The translations under genes and the position numbers were made by a program. A stretch of DNA of 64,000 bases from Paraburkholderia kirstenboschensis (GTDB lineage: Bacteria; Pseudomonadota; Gammaproteobacteria; Burkholderiales; Burkholderiaceae): positions 58,566-122,565 of the forward strand of contig NZ_CAJHCR010000020.1 of the NCBI RefSeq assembly GCF_904848585.1, given 5' to 3'. Under the pieces are notes generated by a model. The model was given only the letters and a program-made list of their open reading frames with translations, did not search any database and was not told the DNA's origin. Shown here piece by piece: positions 7,982 through 17,439 of the stretch; the first letter of the stretch is position 1, and every line of letters begins with the position of its first letter.

Positions 7982-9309
7982 TTGGATTCCAGGCGAGACA
8001 CTGGCTCGCCGGCTTTAACTATAGGAGCGGAATCGTTGCAGCCGCAAGTCGAGCCTGTCAGCGAAGCTGTCGAGCCCCTCCGCGCTATTCAATTCATAGA
8101 CTCGCATGTTGTCAAGCACACATCAGACCCGCCCGCTGACGGAAGCACAGGCGAGGCTACTCCACTCGTCCTCCCTATTGGCCGGACTTCGGAAGCTAGG
8201 ATGAAGCGCGCTCGCGAACGCGCTGACGGCCCACCACCCGCGCCGCTCACACGCGCCGCGCTGCACGCGATCAACTCGCCAGACTGGCGTTTGATCGCGG
8301 CGACGTCGTTGGCTGGAGTACGCGGCGCGGTTTCGCTCTCCGGCGTGATGACCCTGCCGTTGTTTCTCGACGACGGCTCCTCGTTCGCGGCGCGAGACCT
8401 CGCCATATTGCTCGCCGCCGGCGTGATTGTCGTTACCCTGGTCGCTCTGAGGGCACGTACCGGCTTCAACATTAACCAGCTCATCGCAGAATACCGTGCA
8501 CTCCGAGTCAGTGTGCTTCGGCTCTGGATAGACGATTGCGAGCCCGATCTGACTTATCTGGATGACGTCGTGCGCTTTGACGAAGCGATGGACCAGGCAC
8601 TCGCCGAATCTGTCTGCTTTTTCAGTGCGCAGGTCGAACAGAGCCGCAATCTCCTCCTCGGCATGCTGGGCCACGACATGCGGAGCCCGCTTCAGGCAAT
8701 ACAGATTACTGCGTCGCACCTGGCCGCACTGAACGCGGACGAGAAAGTGTCGGACGCTGCGGCCCGTCTCATACGCAGCGGAGCCCGGATGCAAGCACTG
8801 CTTGACGACCTGAGCGATTTCAACTGGACCCAACTGGGCTAGGCATCAACGTGACACGCACCGGTATCAATGTGGCGGACGTCATTGCAGACGAACTGGA
8901 CGAGGTGCGCGCCGTTCACCCCGACCGGCAACTCGACCTGCACGTGAATGGCGATTTGCATGGAGCCTGGGATGCGCACCGAGTGCAACAAATCGTACAG
9001 AATCTTGTACTCAACGCCATCAAGTACGGCGCACGGGACACGCCTGTGCGGGTTGAGGTGACAGGCGATTCAACACATGTCCGCATCGACGTCAGAAACC
9101 GCGGACGTGCGATTGAACCCGTGACTCTAGCCTGCATGTTCAATCCCTTGGCGCGAGTGCCCAGCCAACAGCAAGCATCCCACAAGGAAGAAAGTCTCGG
9201 ACTGGGCCTGTATATCGCCAATGAAATCGCCAAGGCCCATCACGGTTCGATCGAAGCGCGCTCGGACGAAACGGAAACTTCCTTTTCCGTGTCCCTACCG
9301 CGCCAATGA
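7982..9309 (+). pseudogene. Sensor histidine kinase fused to an antiporter fragment, frameshifted
   Basis: The first frame (7982-8842) has two unrelated parts. Around 8253-8447 it reads like the late membrane segments of a CPA1 Na+/H+ antiporter (LAGVRGAVSLSGVMTLPL, then FAARDLAILLAAGVIVVTLVAL). From about 8460 it is a kinase: GFNINQLIAEYRALR, then the phospho-acceptor HisKA motif LGHDMRSPLQAI. A stop at 8840 ends this frame. The next frame (to 9309) continues with the ATPase domain (NLVLNAIKYGA, LGLGLYIANEIAKAHHG). Adding one base in the GGG near 8836-8838 restores a continuous TQLGLGINVT. So the gene shows a fusion and then a one-base deletion, unless the latter is a sequencing error. Confidence 0.75.
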
Positions 9310-9317
9310 AGCCAGCT

Positions 9318-9745
9318 TCCGCATCGACTTCGACGGCATGTGCGTTCGGACCCACCTCGCCATCGCCAATCTTCGAAATCTCCGATCCGGAAACGCTGAA
9401 CGTAGATACGATGCCCTTCTCGCCCGCTACGTAGACCGTATCTGACTCGGGATCAGATGCGAGCACGTCTTGACCGCCACCAACGTCGAAAGTCGCGGTG
9501 ACCTTCATCGTGCGCATATCAAATGCGAGCAGGCGATCCGTTATCTTCGCACGCCATAAAGGCAAGGCATTGTTACAGGGACGATGAGCAATCCATGCTT
9601 GCCTCGCACCCCGGCAATTCGGTGCGAGCGGCAATCTGATCGCGGTGGGATCAATCTCAATGTCCGCTAACGAACTTGGGGAATCGAAGTTGACTTTATC
9701 CTCGTAAGCCTCAGATTGTTCGTCGTTCGAGTCGACCATTAGCAA
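9318..9745 (-). pseudogene. YncE-like beta-propeller protein relic
   Basis: The minus strand codes for RLLAFDMRTMKVTATFDVG, then DVLASDPESDTVYVAGEKG and GPNAHAVEVDAEAG. These are successive blades of a YncE/lactonase-type seven-bladed propeller. The residues before (around CRGARQAWIAH) look like an adjoining blade scrambled by small indels. No signal peptide, start or remaining blades are present, and the 3' end runs into the kinase gene on the other strand. I read it as an internal fragment. Confidence 0.55.
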
Positions 9746-10000
9746 AAGCCAGGCCGACAGACGTGCTGTTCCCTCAGTCCGATCAATCGCGCTACTCGAC
9801 AGCCTGACCAGTGCGCCTTAACCTTTTCCAGTTGATGAGATTGAACCGACCGGAGGGTTCGCCACATTCACGCGGGCCAGTCCGAACTCGAATTGGCTCT
9901 TCTTAACATATCGATCAACGCGCACGAAGCAATAGACGGGCGGGGCCGGCTGTCGCCTTTGCGGTATTGATGTCTCAACCGCTGCATTGGTTCGACCAGC

Positions 10001-11827
10001 TTACCCGCCGCTCGCGCCGGTGATGTCACCGTCCGCGCCCATTCGTGCATGACCGCGTGACAGGGTCAGGCCGGTATTGACTAGTGCAATGTGAGAAAAC
10101 GCCTGCGGGAAGTTTCCGACGAGCCTTCGCGTGCGGACATCATATTCTTCGGATAACAGTCCGACGTCGTTCCTCAGGCCGAGCAGACGCTCGAACAGCT
10201 CCCGTGCCTGGTCGCGCTTGCCTTGCAGGAACAGGTTGTCCGCGAGCCAGAAGCTACAGGCCAGAAAGGCGCCCTCGCCTTCGCCAAGTCCGTCGTCAGC
10301 GTGCCCGGCACGATAGCGAAAGACCAGGCCGTTGCCCGTCAGGTGCTGTTCGATCGCGGCGACCGTGCCCTGCATGCGAGGATCCTGCGGCGACATGAAG
10401 CCCACGAGCGGCAGTAGCAGCAAGTTTGCGTCGAGTTCGCTGCCGCCGTACGTTTGCGTGAATGAATTGAGGTCGATCCGAAAAGCATGGCGGCAGATGT
10501 CGGCGTGAATCCGGTCGCGTAACTGTTCCCACTCGCGTACCGGTGCAGTCCGACCGAATTGCGTCGAGGACTTGATGGCGCGGTCCACCGCGACCCACGC
10601 CATGACCTTCGAAACGGTGTAGTGCTGCGGCTTGCCGCGACTCTCCCAGATGCCCTGATCGGGCTGCTGCCAGATCTGCGCAAGGTGCTGCACCATTTCG
10701 CTCTCGAGCGTCCATGCGGCGCCGTCTGGCCCGAGACCGGCCTGACGCGACAGGTACAGCGCATTCATCACCTCACCGAAGACATCGAGCTGCAACTGGC
10801 CGACCGCCCCATTGCCGAAACGCACCGGCCGCGCTCCCTGATAACCGTCCAGCCACGGACATTCCCACTCGGTCACATACCGTGAGCCGTCGACGGTGTA
10901 GAGGATTTGCATCTGCGAAGGCGCGCCGGCGACCGCCCGCACCAGCCAGTCGCGCCAGCGCCGCGCCTCGTCGGGGTAGCCGCCCCGTAGCAGCGCGAGC
11001 AAGCTCAGACTCGCGTCGCGCAGCCAGCAGAAGCGGTAGTCCCAGTTGCGCGACCCGCCCAGGCGTTCGGGCAACGAGGCAGTAGGCGCCGCGACGATCC
11101 CGCCGCCCGGCTCATGGATCAGCGCCTCCAGGGTGATCAGAGATCGCTTGAGCGCGTCGTCGTATGGGCCTTCGGTTTGCGCCCGGGCAGACCATGATTC
11201 CCAGAACGCCGCCGTATTCGACAACTGACGCTGCGCATCATTGTTCACCGCTGCCATGTCGCGAACAGCGCTGTAGTTCAGAACGAACGACACGCACTCG
11301 CCCGCGCGCACGACGAAGCGACCTGCGACGGTGCCGGCTTCGTCGCGCAACGCGGCGCGCGTGTGCAGGGTCAGCCTGTTCGATCCTTCCATGAGCGACC
11401 AGCCGGTTGCGTCGGCGAGCCGCCGGACCGCAGGAACGGCGCGTCCATAAGCGAAGCGCGGCGCCAGTTGCATGTCGAACTCGGCGTTTCCGGTCTCTCC
11501 GAAGACCATGCGAATCAGTTGCGGGCATCCCCCGCGCATCGGCATGAAGTCGACGAGTGTCGCGGTACCGGTTGCCGTGCTAAAGCTCGTTTCGAGAATC
11601 AGCGTTGAACCGCGGTAGCGGCGCGTGACATTCGCGGGCTCCTGCACCGGCGCGATCTGCCACCGGCCATTTTCTGCATGACCTAGCAGCGCGGCAAAGC
11701 AGGTGTCGGAATCGAAGCGCGGCCAGCACATCCAGTCGATCGAGCCGTTGCGCGCTACCAGCGCTGCGGTGTGCCCGTCGCCGAGCAGCGCATAGTCCTC
11801 AAGGTTCGATGCCATAGGGTGACTCAC
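10001..11827 (-). CDS. Glycoside hydrolase family 15 protein (glucoamylase/trehalase type)
   Basis: A cytoplasmic enzyme of about 608 residues. The N-terminus (ASNLEDYALLGDGHTAALVARNGSIDWMCWPRFDS) and the GGSRNWDYRFCWLRDASLSLLALL block, with the first catalytic-region acid, are characteristic of bacterial GH15 proteins. The late EGEGAFLACSFWLADN block carries the second catalytic glutamate. Relatives hydrolyse alpha-linked glucose, including trehalose, with inversion. The first codon is GTG, and an ATG four codons later (11815) fits equally well. It is the last gene of the long minus-strand block, 73 bp after the SDR gene. Confidence 0.9.
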   Translation of the reverse strand: MSHPMASNLEDYALLGDGHTAALVARNGSIDWMCWPRFDSDTCFAALLGHAENGRWQIAPVQEPANVTRRYRGSTLILETSFSTATGTATLVDFMPMRGGCPQLIRMVFGETGNAEFDMQLAPRFAYGRAVPAVRRLADATGWSLMEGSNRLTLHTRAALRDEAGTVAGRFVVRAGECVSFVLNYSAVRDMAAVNNDAQRQLSNTAAFWESWSARAQTEGPYDDALKRSLITLEALIHEPGGGIVAAPTASLPERLGGSRNWDYRFCWLRDASLSLLALLRGGYPDEARRWRDWLVRAVAGAPSQMQILYTVDGSRYVTEWECPWLDGYQGARPVRFGNGAVGQLQLDVFGEVMNALYLSRQAGLGPDGAAWTLESEMVQHLAQIWQQPDQGIWESRGKPQHYTVSKVMAWVAVDRAIKSSTQFGRTAPVREWEQLRDRIHADICRHAFRIDLNSFTQTYGGSELDANLLLLPLVGFMSPQDPRMQGTVAAIEQHLTGNGLVFRYRAGHADDGLGEGEGAFLACSFWLADNLFLQGKRDQARELFERLLGLRNDVGLLSEEYDVRTRRLVGNFPQAFSHIALVNTGLTLSRGHARMGADGDITGASGG

Positions 11828-11900
11828 TGGATGGTGGATGGGACGACGACGCGCGGTGCTGTGCGCGCTACGGCTGGCGACATACGGAAGGCGCGCCGTC

Positions 11901-12899
11901 CTATCTGCGGCGAATGGCGAGCAGCGTGGCGATCAGCCCGGTCGCCGCACCGGCCAGCAGCCAGTTGCGATGCTCGTCGACCCACAGTGCGGCACTCGAT
12001 GCGCTGACCCGGTCGCCGAACGGTCCGCAGGTCGCATGCAAATCGGGCACCGGATGCCAGAGATTGGACGCTCGATCGCTCGCCACGCTGCGCTCCTGCA
12101 TTTGTGCGCTATAACCCGCACGAGCCAGGTAGCGGTCGAGCAAGCCCGCGACAAATTTGTTCGCCCAGATCGCCTTGATCGTGGAGGACCCGACATAGAG
12201 TTCGCGGCGGCGGTGAGTCGCGGCCCAAACGACCGCATGCGCGGCGACTTCCGGCTGAAAAATCGGCGGCACCGGTTGTGGCGGGTGCGGCAGCTTGCAC
12301 TCTGCCCACTCGAACTGCGGCGTGTTCAACGCCGGCATCTGCACCATCGTCAGATGGACGCGGCTATGGTCATGCATGAGTTCGCTGCGCACGGAATCGG
12401 TGAAGCCCCGGATCGCGTGCTTCGCGCCGCAATAGGGCGATTGCAAGGGAATCGACCGGTAGGCAAGCGCCGAGCCGACCTGCACTATCGTGCCCCGGTT
12501 TCGCGGCCGCATTCGGCGCAACGCGGACATCGTGCCCCAGACGTAACCCAGATAAGTGACCTCCGTGGCGCGCCGGTACTCGTCCGGTGAAATGTCATGC
12601 AGCGGCGCGAACACGGTCGTCATCGCGTTGTTCACCCAGACGTCTATTGGACCCAACTCGGCTTCCGCGCGCGAGGCCGCGGCCTCGACGGCCGACGCGT
12701 CCGAAACGTCCAGCGCAATTGCGATCGCCTCGCCGCCGAGTTCTTTCACCTCGCGGCGCACGTCGTCGAGCGCCGCCTGGTCGCGACTGATCAGCGCGAT
12801 CCTTGCGCCGCGCCGCGCGAACTCGTGCGCGCTTGCACGGCCCACGCCAGCGCTCGCTCCGGTTATAACAACGGTCATGCCATTCCTGTTCGCTCTCAT
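11901..12899 (-). CDS. Short-chain dehydrogenase/reductase with C-terminal membrane anchor
   Basis: A 332-residue SDR. The NAD(P) motif VVITGASAGVGRASAHEFA is at residues 9-27, NNA at about 90, a catalytic serine region QVGSALAYRS and the YCGAKHA motif (Tyr-x-x-x-Lys) near residue 156. After the 250-residue core comes an extra 80 residues ending in a hydrophobic stretch (NWLLAGAATGLIATLLAI) and RRR, which probably tethers it to the membrane. GAGG lies before the ATG. It follows the triheme cytochrome gene by 55 bp on the same strand. The substrate is unknown. Confidence 0.9.
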   Translation of the reverse strand: MRANRNGMTVVITGASAGVGRASAHEFARRGARIALISRDQAALDDVRREVKELGGEAIAIALDVSDASAVEAAASRAEAELGPIDVWVNNAMTTVFAPLHDISPDEYRRATEVTYLGYVWGTMSALRRMRPRNRGTIVQVGSALAYRSIPLQSPYCGAKHAIRGFTDSVRSELMHDHSRVHLTMVQMPALNTPQFEWAECKLPHPPQPVPPIFQPEVAAHAVVWAATHRRRELYVGSSTIKAIWANKFVAGLLDRYLARAGYSAQMQERSVASDRASNLWHPVPDLHATCGPFGDRVSASSAALWVDEHRNWLLAGAATGLIATLLAIRRR

Positions 12900-12954
12900 C
12901 GTTGCCTCACCTGTGCAGGAAGGTTCGTGGACTGTGACGCTTAACGCTCACCCT

Positions 12955-14295
12955 TCATTTCTTGAGCTTGCCGCGCAGCACCGCGACGTCGCGGGTCGAA
13001 ACCGGCGCCGCGCGGTTTCCCCACGTGCCCCGCACGAAGCTCAGCACGCGTGCAACCTCGGCGTCGGTGAACTGATCGGCAAAGGCGGGCATCTTGCGGT
13101 GGACCGGCCCCTTCAGCGTCTGCGGACTACTGCCGCCCTTGAGTACGAGCCGAACCAGCGATGAAGTGTCGGACGCCAGCACAGTGGGATTGCCCGCGAG
13201 CGCAGGATATTTGCCGCTTTCACCACGCCCGTCCGCGTGATGGCATTTCGCGCAGAACGACATGTAGAGCCCCGCGCCGGGACGCTCGACATCGCCGGTT
13301 TTCAGCGAGATGGCCGTTTCGTGCGCCTCGGGCGAGCCTGGCGCGTAAGCCCCCGACGGTTCGCGCGCAGGCAGGCTTTTCAGATAGTGCGCGATCGAAT
13401 CCAGATCCTCGTCGTTGAAATATTGCGCACTGTCTTCCACCACTTCGACCATGCTGCCGAACGCGACCACGTGCGTATCGCTGCCATGTCCGGACTTGAG
13501 GAACGAGGCGATGTCGCGCGGCGACAGACGCCCCAGTCCCGACCCAGGGTCGCCGGTCAGGTTCGGCGCGAACCAGTGATCGTTCGTTCCGCCCGTCAGA
13601 TACAGCTTCGATGACTCGTCGTAGCCGCGCTCCTCGTACCCGGGGCCGCGCGGCGTGTGGCACGCGCCGCAGTGGCCGAGCGATTGCACGATATAGGCGC
13701 CCCGATTCCATAGCGCGTCGTGCTTGCTGTCGGGAATGAAGCGCTCGTGCCGTACGAACGCAAAATCCCAGAAGGCCAGGCCCCAGCGCTGGCTGAACGG
13801 GAACGGCAATTTCGTTTCCGGCGGCCGGTGCGTGACCGGCTGCACGCCATGCATGAAGTACGCGTAGAGCGCGTGCATATCGGCGTCGTTGATCTTCGTG
13901 AACGACGCATACGGCATGGCGGGATAGAGCCGCTTGCCGCCGGGCGCCACGCCGTCGCGCAGCGCGCGCTCGAAGTCGGCATAGCTGTAGCGGCCGATTC
14001 CAGTTTGCGGGTCGGGAGTGATGTTCGTCGAATAGATGGTGCCGAACGGCGAGCCCATCGCGAGGCCACCCGCGAACGGCGCGCCCTGCTTCCGCACGGT
14101 ATGGCAGCCAGCGCAGTCGCCTAGCTTCGCGAGATACTCGCCGCGCAAAATCAGCGCGGGGTCCGATAGCGCGACAGCATCGTCGGTATCTACTTGAGGG
14201 GGCCCCGCGACGCTGCGCACGCACAACCCCGTCAATGCGATGGACAACGCGAGGGCGAACGTGGCGTAGGCGGTGCGTCGCTTGATCCGTTTCAT
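12955..14295 (-). CDS. Triheme cytochrome c (gluconate/alcohol dehydrogenase subunit type)
   Basis: A 446-residue exported protein with three c-type heme sites: CAGCH at 61-65, CGACH at 209-213 and CAKCH at 348-352, each in its own cytochrome domain. A signal/anchor segment occupies residues 10-30. The layout equals the cytochrome subunits of membrane-bound FAD gluconate dehydrogenase and quinohaemoprotein alcohol dehydrogenases, which accept electrons from the catalytic subunit. Such a catalytic pair is encoded upstream in the same operon (18450-20763). The frame is open further upstream, but the ATG at 14295 gives the signal peptide. It probably passes electrons to the caa3 oxidase encoded between them. 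Confidence 0.92.
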   Translation of the reverse strand: MKRIKRRTAYATFALALSIALTGLCVRSVAGPPQVDTDDAVALSDPALILRGEYLAKLGDCAGCHTVRKQGAPFAGGLAMGSPFGTIYSTNITPDPQTGIGRYSYADFERALRDGVAPGGKRLYPAMPYASFTKINDADMHALYAYFMHGVQPVTHRPPETKLPFPFSQRWGLAFWDFAFVRHERFIPDSKHDALWNRGAYIVQSLGHCGACHTPRGPGYEERGYDESSKLYLTGGTNDHWFAPNLTGDPGSGLGRLSPRDIASFLKSGHGSDTHVVAFGSMVEVVEDSAQYFNDEDLDSIAHYLKSLPAREPSGAYAPGSPEAHETAISLKTGDVERPGAGLYMSFCAKCHHADGRGESGKYPALAGNPTVLASDTSSLVRLVLKGGSSPQTLKGPVHRKMPAFADQFTDAEVARVLSFVRGTWGNRAAPVSTRDVAVLRGKLKK

Positions 14296-14300
14296 GCCGG

Positions 14301-14819
14301 TCACCGCCACGTGCTGCACGGCGAGACGAGCACGACGGCCAAACCGGTCGCCACCAGCCCGACGACGAATAGCAGGCTCAGTATCAGTCCTGCCATCGCG
14401 AGAAAACGGGTTCGTCCCGGTGCGGTGTCGGATATCGCCGCAACCGGATCCGGGTGCGCGTCGCGGCTCACGCGCCAGCTTCGCCAGGAGATCCACGCGC
14501 CTGCCACACCCACCAGCAGGGCGACGACCGAAATCACGTTCAGCACCGGCATCAGCCATGACCACTGAGGCGCCGCGAGCGGCGTCCGATGCGGGAAACA
14601 CGCCTGCGCCGCGAGCGTCTCGCCGATTTCCGTCTGCAGGACCCAGGCGGCGGCTGCGCCCAGAAGGCCGAACAGGATCAACAGCGCCCCGCCGGGGCCG
14701 CGAGGCGCACCGCGGCGTTCGGACTTGCCGTCAGCAACCGGCGACGGCGCTGAAGCCGGCCGCGTTGCCCCGTTGGGCCGCTGATCGGGCGCTTTCTGAT
14801 AAACCACTGCGGCTCGCAT
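14301..14819 (-). CDS. Small membrane protein of the oxidase operon
   Basis: 172 residues from the ATG at 14819. A proline- and arginine-rich N-terminal 45 residues precedes three hydrophobic segments (LLILFGLLGAAAAWVL, VLNVISVVALLVGVAGAW and FLAMAGLILSLLFVVGLVATGL). It sits 10 bp after the subunit III stop and 5 bp before the triheme cytochrome, so it is almost certainly co-transcribed. The position suggests a role in assembly or anchoring of the oxidase-dehydrogenase complex. I do not recognise a family. Confidence 0.75.
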   Translation of the reverse strand: MRAAVVYQKAPDQRPNGATRPASAPSPVADGKSERRGAPRGPGGALLILFGLLGAAAAWVLQTEIGETLAAQACFPHRTPLAAPQWSWLMPVLNVISVVALLVGVAGAWISWRSWRVSRDAHPDPVAAISDTAPGRTRFLAMAGLILSLLFVVGLVATGLAVVLVSPCSTWR

Positions 14820-14829
14820 CGTCGCGCTC

Positions 14830-15429
14830 CTACAAGAAAAATGGCGTGACATACAGCGTCGTGAAGATGAAGAGCCACACGACATCGACGAAGTGCCAGT
14901 ACAGGCCGCCGATTCTCAGCGCGGCACAACGTTTTTCGTCGAAGTAGCCCAACGCGGTCCAGATCAGCAGGCAGGTCAGCACGATGAGGCCGACGAGTAC
15001 GTGCAACACGTGAAAGCCGGTGATCGTGAAGTAGAGGGAGCCGTACAGATCCGTTGCCATGCCATATGGATGGTCGTGCCACTCCTTCATCTGAATGGCG
15101 ACGAACACGAGCCCCAGCACGATCGCGAACGCCATCGACGCCACCGCCCAGCGGATCCGGCGCCGCCGCACCATGCGCTCGCACAGCCACACGAACACGC
15201 TGCTCGCCAGCAGCACACAGGTATTGAACGCGCCGATGCCAATCTTCGGCAGTCCCTCGGGCGGCCAGTGCAGTTCGATCTGCGAGTCGAGATACAGATA
15301 TGAAAAGATCAGATAGCCGAACAACGACGCTTCGGTCGCGACCGTCGCCATCATGCCCCACCAGCCGCTCGACAATTTCCCCGCGCTGCCGACGGGAAGG
15401 ATCAGGTCCTCATCGGTCAGATCACTCAT
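14830..15429 (-). CDS. ctaE: Heme-copper oxidase subunit III
   Basis: A 199-residue, five-helix subunit III of the short bacterial type (usual length about 200). SGWWGMMATVATEASLFGYLIFSYLYL near the start, FTITGFHVLHVLVG in the middle and GLYWHFVDVVWLFIFTTLYV at the end are the family blocks. In other oxidases this subunit stabilises the core during turnover. The ATG at 15429 overlaps the subunit I stop by 8 bases, implying translational coupling. Confidence 0.93.
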   Translation of the reverse strand: MSDLTDEDLILPVGSAGKLSSGWWGMMATVATEASLFGYLIFSYLYLDSQIELHWPPEGLPKIGIGAFNTCVLLASSVFVWLCERMVRRRRIRWAVASMAFAIVLGLVFVAIQMKEWHDHPYGMATDLYGSLYFTITGFHVLHVLVGLIVLTCLLIWTALGYFDEKRCAALRIGGLYWHFVDVVWLFIFTTLYVTPFFL

Positions 15430-17413
15430 GATTCGCTCCGGCATCCTGCACGCGCTGCGGCTCCCGCTGGATCAGCAAACGCTCGGGCCACAGCCAGATC
15501 AGCATCGCCGCACCGCATGCGGCGACCATCAATCCGCCGGCAATCCAGGCGTGCAGCAGCATGGCGGCAAACAGCAGCGCACTGAAGAGGCCGAGGAGGA
15601 ACGGGGCATACGAGTCGCTCGGCATCTTGAGGATGATGTCCGGCTTCGCATCGAGCGATGTCGTGCCCAGCGCCTCGCGGCCATGGTCGAGGATGAAGCC
15701 TTCGTCGAGTTTCGAGCGCGCGCCCTCTCCGATCCGGTCTTCCCACAGTGGGTTGCGGCTGGCGACGAACGGCACGACGGCGAAGTTGTAGGCCGGAGGC
15801 GGCGACGGCACCGACCATTCGAGCGAGGCGGCATCCCAGGGATTGTCGCCGGCGGGCTTACCGCGCCGCAGGCTCACCGCCACGTCGATCAGAAAGATGA
15901 GAATGCCCACGGCGAACACGAACGAGCCGATGGTCGTGATCATGTTGCTCGTGTTCCAGCCCATGTTCGCCGGATACGTATAGATCCGGCGCGGCATGCC
16001 GAGCAGTCCCGAGATGTGCATGGGGAAAAAGCCCACGTTGAAGCCGATAAACGTGACCCAGAACGCGAGCCTGCCGAGCCGTTCACTCGTCATGCGGCCG
16101 GTGAACTTCGGAAACCAGTAGTAGATGCCGCCGAGCACGGGAAACACGTTGATGCCGAGCAGCACGTAGTGCAGATGCGCGACGACGAAATAGGTGTCGG
16201 TGAGTTGCCAGTCGAATGGAACGGCGGCGGTCATCACGCCGGAGACGCCGCCTATCACGAACATCAGCACGAAGCCCGCGAAGAACAGGAACGGCACGCG
16301 ATACACGGGACGTCCCAGCCAGATCGTCGCGATCCATGCGAAGGTCGCGACCGCACTGGGGATCGAGATGAGCATGCTGGCGGCGCCGAAAAACGCGAGC
16401 GCGAGCGGCGAAATGCCGGTCGCGAACATGTGGTGAATCCAGACCACGAAGCCGATCATCATGGTAGCGACGGTAGAGACCGCGACCGGCGTATAGCCCA
16501 CGAGCGGCCGCCGGCAGAAAGTCGGCAGCGCGTCGGACACGATGCCCATGGCCGGCAACACGACGACGTACACCCACGGATGAGCGAAGATCCAGAACAT
16601 GTGCTGCCAGAGCAACGGGCGACCACCATGGGCGGCATCGAAGAAATGCGTGCCCACCTGCCGGTCGAGCCAAAGCATCAGAAACGCGAGACTTACCGAG
16701 GGCACCGCCACCAGGTTGGCCGCCGACGCGGTCAGCGTGCCCCATACCAGGATGGGCAGCCGGTCGATGGACATGCCGGGGGCGCGCATGCGCAGCAGCG
16801 TCACGACGAAATTGACGGACCCGACCGTAGTGGAGACGCCGAGCAGCACCATGCCGAGCGCGTAGACGTCGATGTTCGGCCCGGTGTTGTATTCGAGACT
16901 CGCGAGCGGCACATAGTTGAACCAGCCGGCGTCGGGCGCCTGACCGAGCGGAAAGCTCGCGTACAGAAAGAGGCCCGCGAACAGGAAAACCCAATAGGAC
17001 AGTGCGTTGAGACGAGGAAACGCCATGTCGCGCGCGCCGAGCACGAGCGGCCAGAGATAGTTCGAGAAGCCCGACAGCACGGGCAGCGCGTACAGGAAAA
17101 TCATCGTGATTCCGTGCATCGTGAAAAGCTGGTTGTACTGTTCCGGCGACAGCAGATGCGAGTTCGGCCGCGCAAGCTGCACGCGCATCACGAGCGCCTC
17201 GATGCCGCCCGCAATCAGAAAGAGGAACGCGGTGACGATGTAGCGCATCCCGATGCGCTTATGGTCCACCGTGGACAGCCAGCCGCGCCAGCCAGGCTCG
17301 GTCTCCCACAGATCACGCAGACGCTTCTCGCGCTCCGAGCCTTGTGGCATGCGGCCGACTTCGGGCCGGCGCGCGAGCCGCAGATCGGGTGGCGTGGGTG
17401 CGAGGTCGGCCAT
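15422..17413 (-). CDS. ctaD: Heme-copper oxidase subunit I, caa3 type, with altered proton channels
   Basis: A 663-residue catalytic subunit that reduces O2 to water in the inner membrane. Heme and copper ligands are all present: H100 in FTMHGITMIF, H278 and Y282 in HPWVY, H327-H328 in WIHHMF, H413 and H415 in VAHLHYV. D129 in ARDMAFPRLN keeps the D-channel entrance. Two conserved residues are gone: the HPEVY glutamate is W280, and the PTGIK lysine of the K channel is A356 (PSAVATF). About 130 residues follow the usual twelve helices, with two more hydrophobic segments. AAGGAAG precedes the ATG. It lies between subunits II and III. Confidence 0.95.
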   Translation of the reverse strand: MADLAPTPPDLRLARRPEVGRMPQGSEREKRLRDLWETEPGWRGWLSTVDHKRIGMRYIVTAFLFLIAGGIEALVMRVQLARPNSHLLSPEQYNQLFTMHGITMIFLYALPVLSGFSNYLWPLVLGARDMAFPRLNALSYWVFLFAGLFLYASFPLGQAPDAGWFNYVPLASLEYNTGPNIDVYALGMVLLGVSTTVGSVNFVVTLLRMRAPGMSIDRLPILVWGTLTASAANLVAVPSVSLAFLMLWLDRQVGTHFFDAAHGGRPLLWQHMFWIFAHPWVYVVVLPAMGIVSDALPTFCRRPLVGYTPVAVSTVATMMIGFVVWIHHMFATGISPLALAFFGAASMLISIPSAVATFAWIATIWLGRPVYRVPFLFFAGFVLMFVIGGVSGVMTAAVPFDWQLTDTYFVVAHLHYVLLGINVFPVLGGIYYWFPKFTGRMTSERLGRLAFWVTFIGFNVGFFPMHISGLLGMPRRIYTYPANMGWNTSNMITTIGSFVFAVGILIFLIDVAVSLRRGKPAGDNPWDAASLEWSVPSPPPAYNFAVVPFVASRNPLWEDRIGEGARSKLDEGFILDHGREALGTTSLDAKPDIILKMPSDSYAPFLLGLFSALLFAAMLLHAWIAGGLMVAACGAAMLIWLWPERLLIQREPQRVQDAGANHE

Positions 17414-17439
17414 GTTCTTCCTTGTCGGATAGGGACGCT

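Noticed and set aside
8836..8842. Programmed frameshift in the histidine kinase
   Set aside because: No slippery heptamer followed by a stem is apparent, and the chimaeric N-terminus already suggests a dead gene. A deletion or sequencing error is simpler.
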